A stretch of 7,689 bases of DNA from Clostridiales bacterium (GTDB lineage: Bacteria > Bacillota > Clostridia > Lachnospirales > Lachnospiraceae), in contig JAJPYU010000255.1 of assembly GCA_021204765.1 (NCBI GenBank), positions 1 to 7,689 of the forward strand. Reading direction: 5' to 3'. The notes below the pieces were generated by a model. That model ran no database searches and was not told the origin of the DNA. It saw only the letters and a list, made by a program, of their open reading frames with translations. Made by a program: the position numbers and the translations under genes. This document shows positions 6,321 to 7,689 of the stretch, piece after piece; positions within the stretch are counted from its first letter, which is position 1, and each line of letters starts with the position of its first letter.

Positions 6321-7689
6321 TTAAACCTCCTCAAAAAGGCTCTCGAACTCTGTGCGTCCTATTTTTTCTTTCTCAAGGAGCAGACTCGCGCTCCTGTCAA
6401 GGACATCCCTGTTGGCGACGATGATCTCCCGGGCCCGGGCATAGCACTCGTCCACTATCCGCTTGATCTCATCATCAATCTTCGCCGCCACCTCGTCGCT
6501 GTATCCTTTGGTGTGGCCCCAGTCACGTCCGATGAAAACCTCCTCATCATCATCATCGTAATTAAGGAGTCCAACTGCCTCTGACATACCGTACTTGGTC
6601 ACCATGGCCTTGGCCAGGGAGGTGGCCTGCTTGATATCCTGGGATGCCCCGGTGGTCACATCGTCGAAGATCAGCTCCTCAGCTATGCGTCCTCCCAGGG
6701 ACACCGTGATCTCCTGGAGCATCTGACCTTTCGTCATAAACATCTCATCCTTCTCAGGCAGGGGCATGGTGTAACCCGCTGCTCCGGCTCCCGTGGGAAT
6801 GATGGAGACGGTGTATACCGGTCCCACATCCGGCAGGAGATGGAAGAGAATGGCATGGCCGGACTCGTGGAAAGCGGTGATGCGCTTCTCCTTATCCGTG
6901 ATGATGCGGCTCTTCTTTTCCGCACCTATCCCCACCTTGATAAAAGCTCTCTGTATATCATTCTGGCAGATATAGAAATGCTTTTCCTTCGCTGCCAGTA
7001 TGGCAGCCTCATTTAAGAGATTCTCCAGGTCGGCACCGGTAAAGCCGGCTGTGGTCTGGGCTATCTGTTTTAAGTCCACGTCGTCAGCCAGGGGCTTGTT
7101 CTTCGCATGAACCTCCAGGATCTGTTCCCGGCCGCCCACATCCGGTTTGCCCACATAGACCTTCCTGTCGAAACGTCCCGGGCGCATAAGCGCCGGATCC
7201 AATATATCCACCCTGTTGGTGGCGGCCATGACTATGATGCCCTCGTTTACACCGAAGCCGTCCATCTCCACCAACAGCTGGTTTAAAGTCTGCTCACGCT
7301 CGTCGTGGCCTCCGCCCATGCCGGTACCCCGGCGGCGTCCCACGGCGTCTATCTCATCTATGAATACTATACAGGGCGAGTGCTTTTTCGCCTCCTCGAA
7401 CATGTCCCTGACACGGGATGCGCCCACACCAACGAACATTTCCACGAAATCCGAGCCGGAAATGGAGAAAAACGGCACTCCCGCCTCACCGGCCACGGCC
7501 TTGGCTATGAGGGTCTTGCCTGTCCCGGGAGGTCCGACAAGGAGCACTCCCTTGGGAATACGGGCTCCCAGCCCGGTATACTTGCCGGGGTCTTTTAAGA
7601 AATCCACCAGGCCCTCCAGCTCCTCTTTCTCCTCGGCCAGGCCTGCCACCTCCTTAAAGCCCTTATCCAGATTTTCCGCAGTGGTCTTG
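6321..7689 (-). CDS. ftsH: ATP-dependent zinc metalloprotease FtsH, 5' end cut off by the window edge
   Basis: FtsH is a membrane-anchored hexameric AAA+ protease that extracts and degrades misfolded membrane proteins and some short-lived cytoplasmic regulators. The reading frame runs to the window edge, giving 455 visible codons beginning KTTAENLDKGFKEVAGL. The GTG at 7649 is an internal Val codon of the conserved F-x-x-VAGL segment, not the start. Visible, numbered within the fragment: Walker A GPPGTGKT (52-59), pore motif FVG (85-87), Walker B VFIDEID (108-114), second region of homology from ATNRVDI to GRFDR (156-175), zinc site HESGH (274-278), and a third ligand Asp in GASQDI (351). HESGH fits HExxH; most FtsH have HEAGH. 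The C-terminus ends soon after the protease domain, as usual. The missing part should be about 150-190 residues with two membrane segments and the small extracytoplasmic domain. The GH13 start follows the stop by three bases. Confidence 0.97.
   Translation of the reverse strand, partial: KTTAENLDKGFKEVAGLAEEKEELEGLVDFLKDPGKYTGLGARIPKGVLLVGPPGTGKTLIAKAVAGEAGVPFFSISGSDFVEMFVGVGASRVRDMFEEAKKHSPCIVFIDEIDAVGRRRGTGMGGGHDEREQTLNQLLVEMDGFGVNEGIIVMAATNRVDILDPALMRPGRFDRKVYVGKPDVGGREQILEVHAKNKPLADDVDLKQIAQTTAGFTGADLENLLNEAAILAAKEKHFYICQNDIQRAFIKVGIGAEKKSRIITDKEKRITAFHESGHAILFHLLPDVGPVYTVSIIPTGAGAAGYTMPLPEKDEMFMTKGQMLQEITVSLGGRIAEELIFDDVTTGASQDIKQATSLAKAMVTKYGMSEAVGLLNYDDDDEEVFIGRDWGHTKGYSDEVAAKIDDEIKRIVDECYARAREIIVANRDVLDRSASLLLEKEKIGRTEFESLFEEV
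6326..6330 (-). promoter_or_regulatory. Ribosome binding site for GH13, inside the end of ftsH
   Basis: GGAGG, part of the final Glu-Glu-Val codons of ftsH, sits eight bases before the GH13 ATG at 6317. Ribosomes finishing ftsH would pass directly over it, which fits coupled translation of the two genes and fixes the GH13 start. Confidence 0.7.

Noticed and set aside
6540..6562. Run of repeated cat/atc triplets
   Set aside because: It encodes the acidic stretch DDDDEE in FtsH, in frame and in a variable surface region. It is a simple low-complexity run, not a separate repeat element.
7647..7649. GTG as a possible start of a 442-residue AAA protease
   Set aside because: The frame continues upstream to the window edge with the conserved segment KGFKEVAGL, so this GTG is an internal Val codon of a longer FtsH.
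1..7689. A defence system, mobile element or secondary-metabolite cluster
   Set aside because: All six genes belong to well-known housekeeping or carbohydrate families on one strand. I saw no transposase, integrase, nuclease, toxin, CRISPR repeat or terminal inverted repeat.

Overview
The window holds six protein-coding genes, all on the minus strand. Reading in the direction of transcription (from high to low coordinates) they are: ftsH (5' end beyond the window), a cytoplasmic GH13 alpha-amylase/neopullulanase-type glycosidase, a sugar-nucleotidyltransferase-like protein, a membrane-anchored LytR-CpsA-Psr (LCP) family protein, a divergent carbamate kinase, and pyk (pyruvate kinase, 3' end beyond the window). 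There is no tRNA, rRNA, CRISPR array, insertion sequence or phage gene that I can see. No stretch longer than about 140 bases lacks a gene.

The gene content and style suggest a Gram-positive Firmicute of the class Clostridia, most likely a relatively GC-balanced member of the Lachnospiraceae. The reasons are strong GGAGG ribosome binding sites, an LCP cell-wall protein, a low-GC-Firmicute type FtsH, and a GH13 sequence style familiar from that family. Species cannot be named from this sequence.

Layout. ftsH (6321-7689), the GH13 gene (4209-6317) and the nucleotidyltransferase (3305-4207) are separated by 3 and 1 bases, and each downstream ribosome binding site lies inside the end of the gene before it. 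They almost certainly form one transcription unit. A 137-base gap (3168-3304) follows. It holds a possible weak promoter and overlapping hairpins, one with a T-rich tail. Next come the LCP gene (2034-3167) and the carbamate kinase (1099-2037), which overlap by four bases in an ATGA arrangement typical of translational coupling. A 103-base gap (996-1098), with a weak terminator-like hairpin just after the carbamate kinase stop, separates these from pyk, which has its own strong ribosome binding site.

Functionally this is a housekeeping region with a carbohydrate and energy theme. FtsH does membrane protein quality control. GH13 cuts alpha-glucans or maltodextrins in the cytoplasm. The nucleotidyltransferase probably makes an activated sugar. 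The LCP protein probably attaches a glycopolymer to the cell wall. Carbamate kinase and pyruvate kinase both catalyse reactions that can yield ATP from a high-energy phosphate. The links between these genes are inferred from position only. I found no convincing new biological system. The points most worth a second look are the altered glycine-rich motif of the carbamate kinase, its coupling to an LCP gene without arginine deiminase genes nearby, and the overlapping hairpins in the LCP leader.
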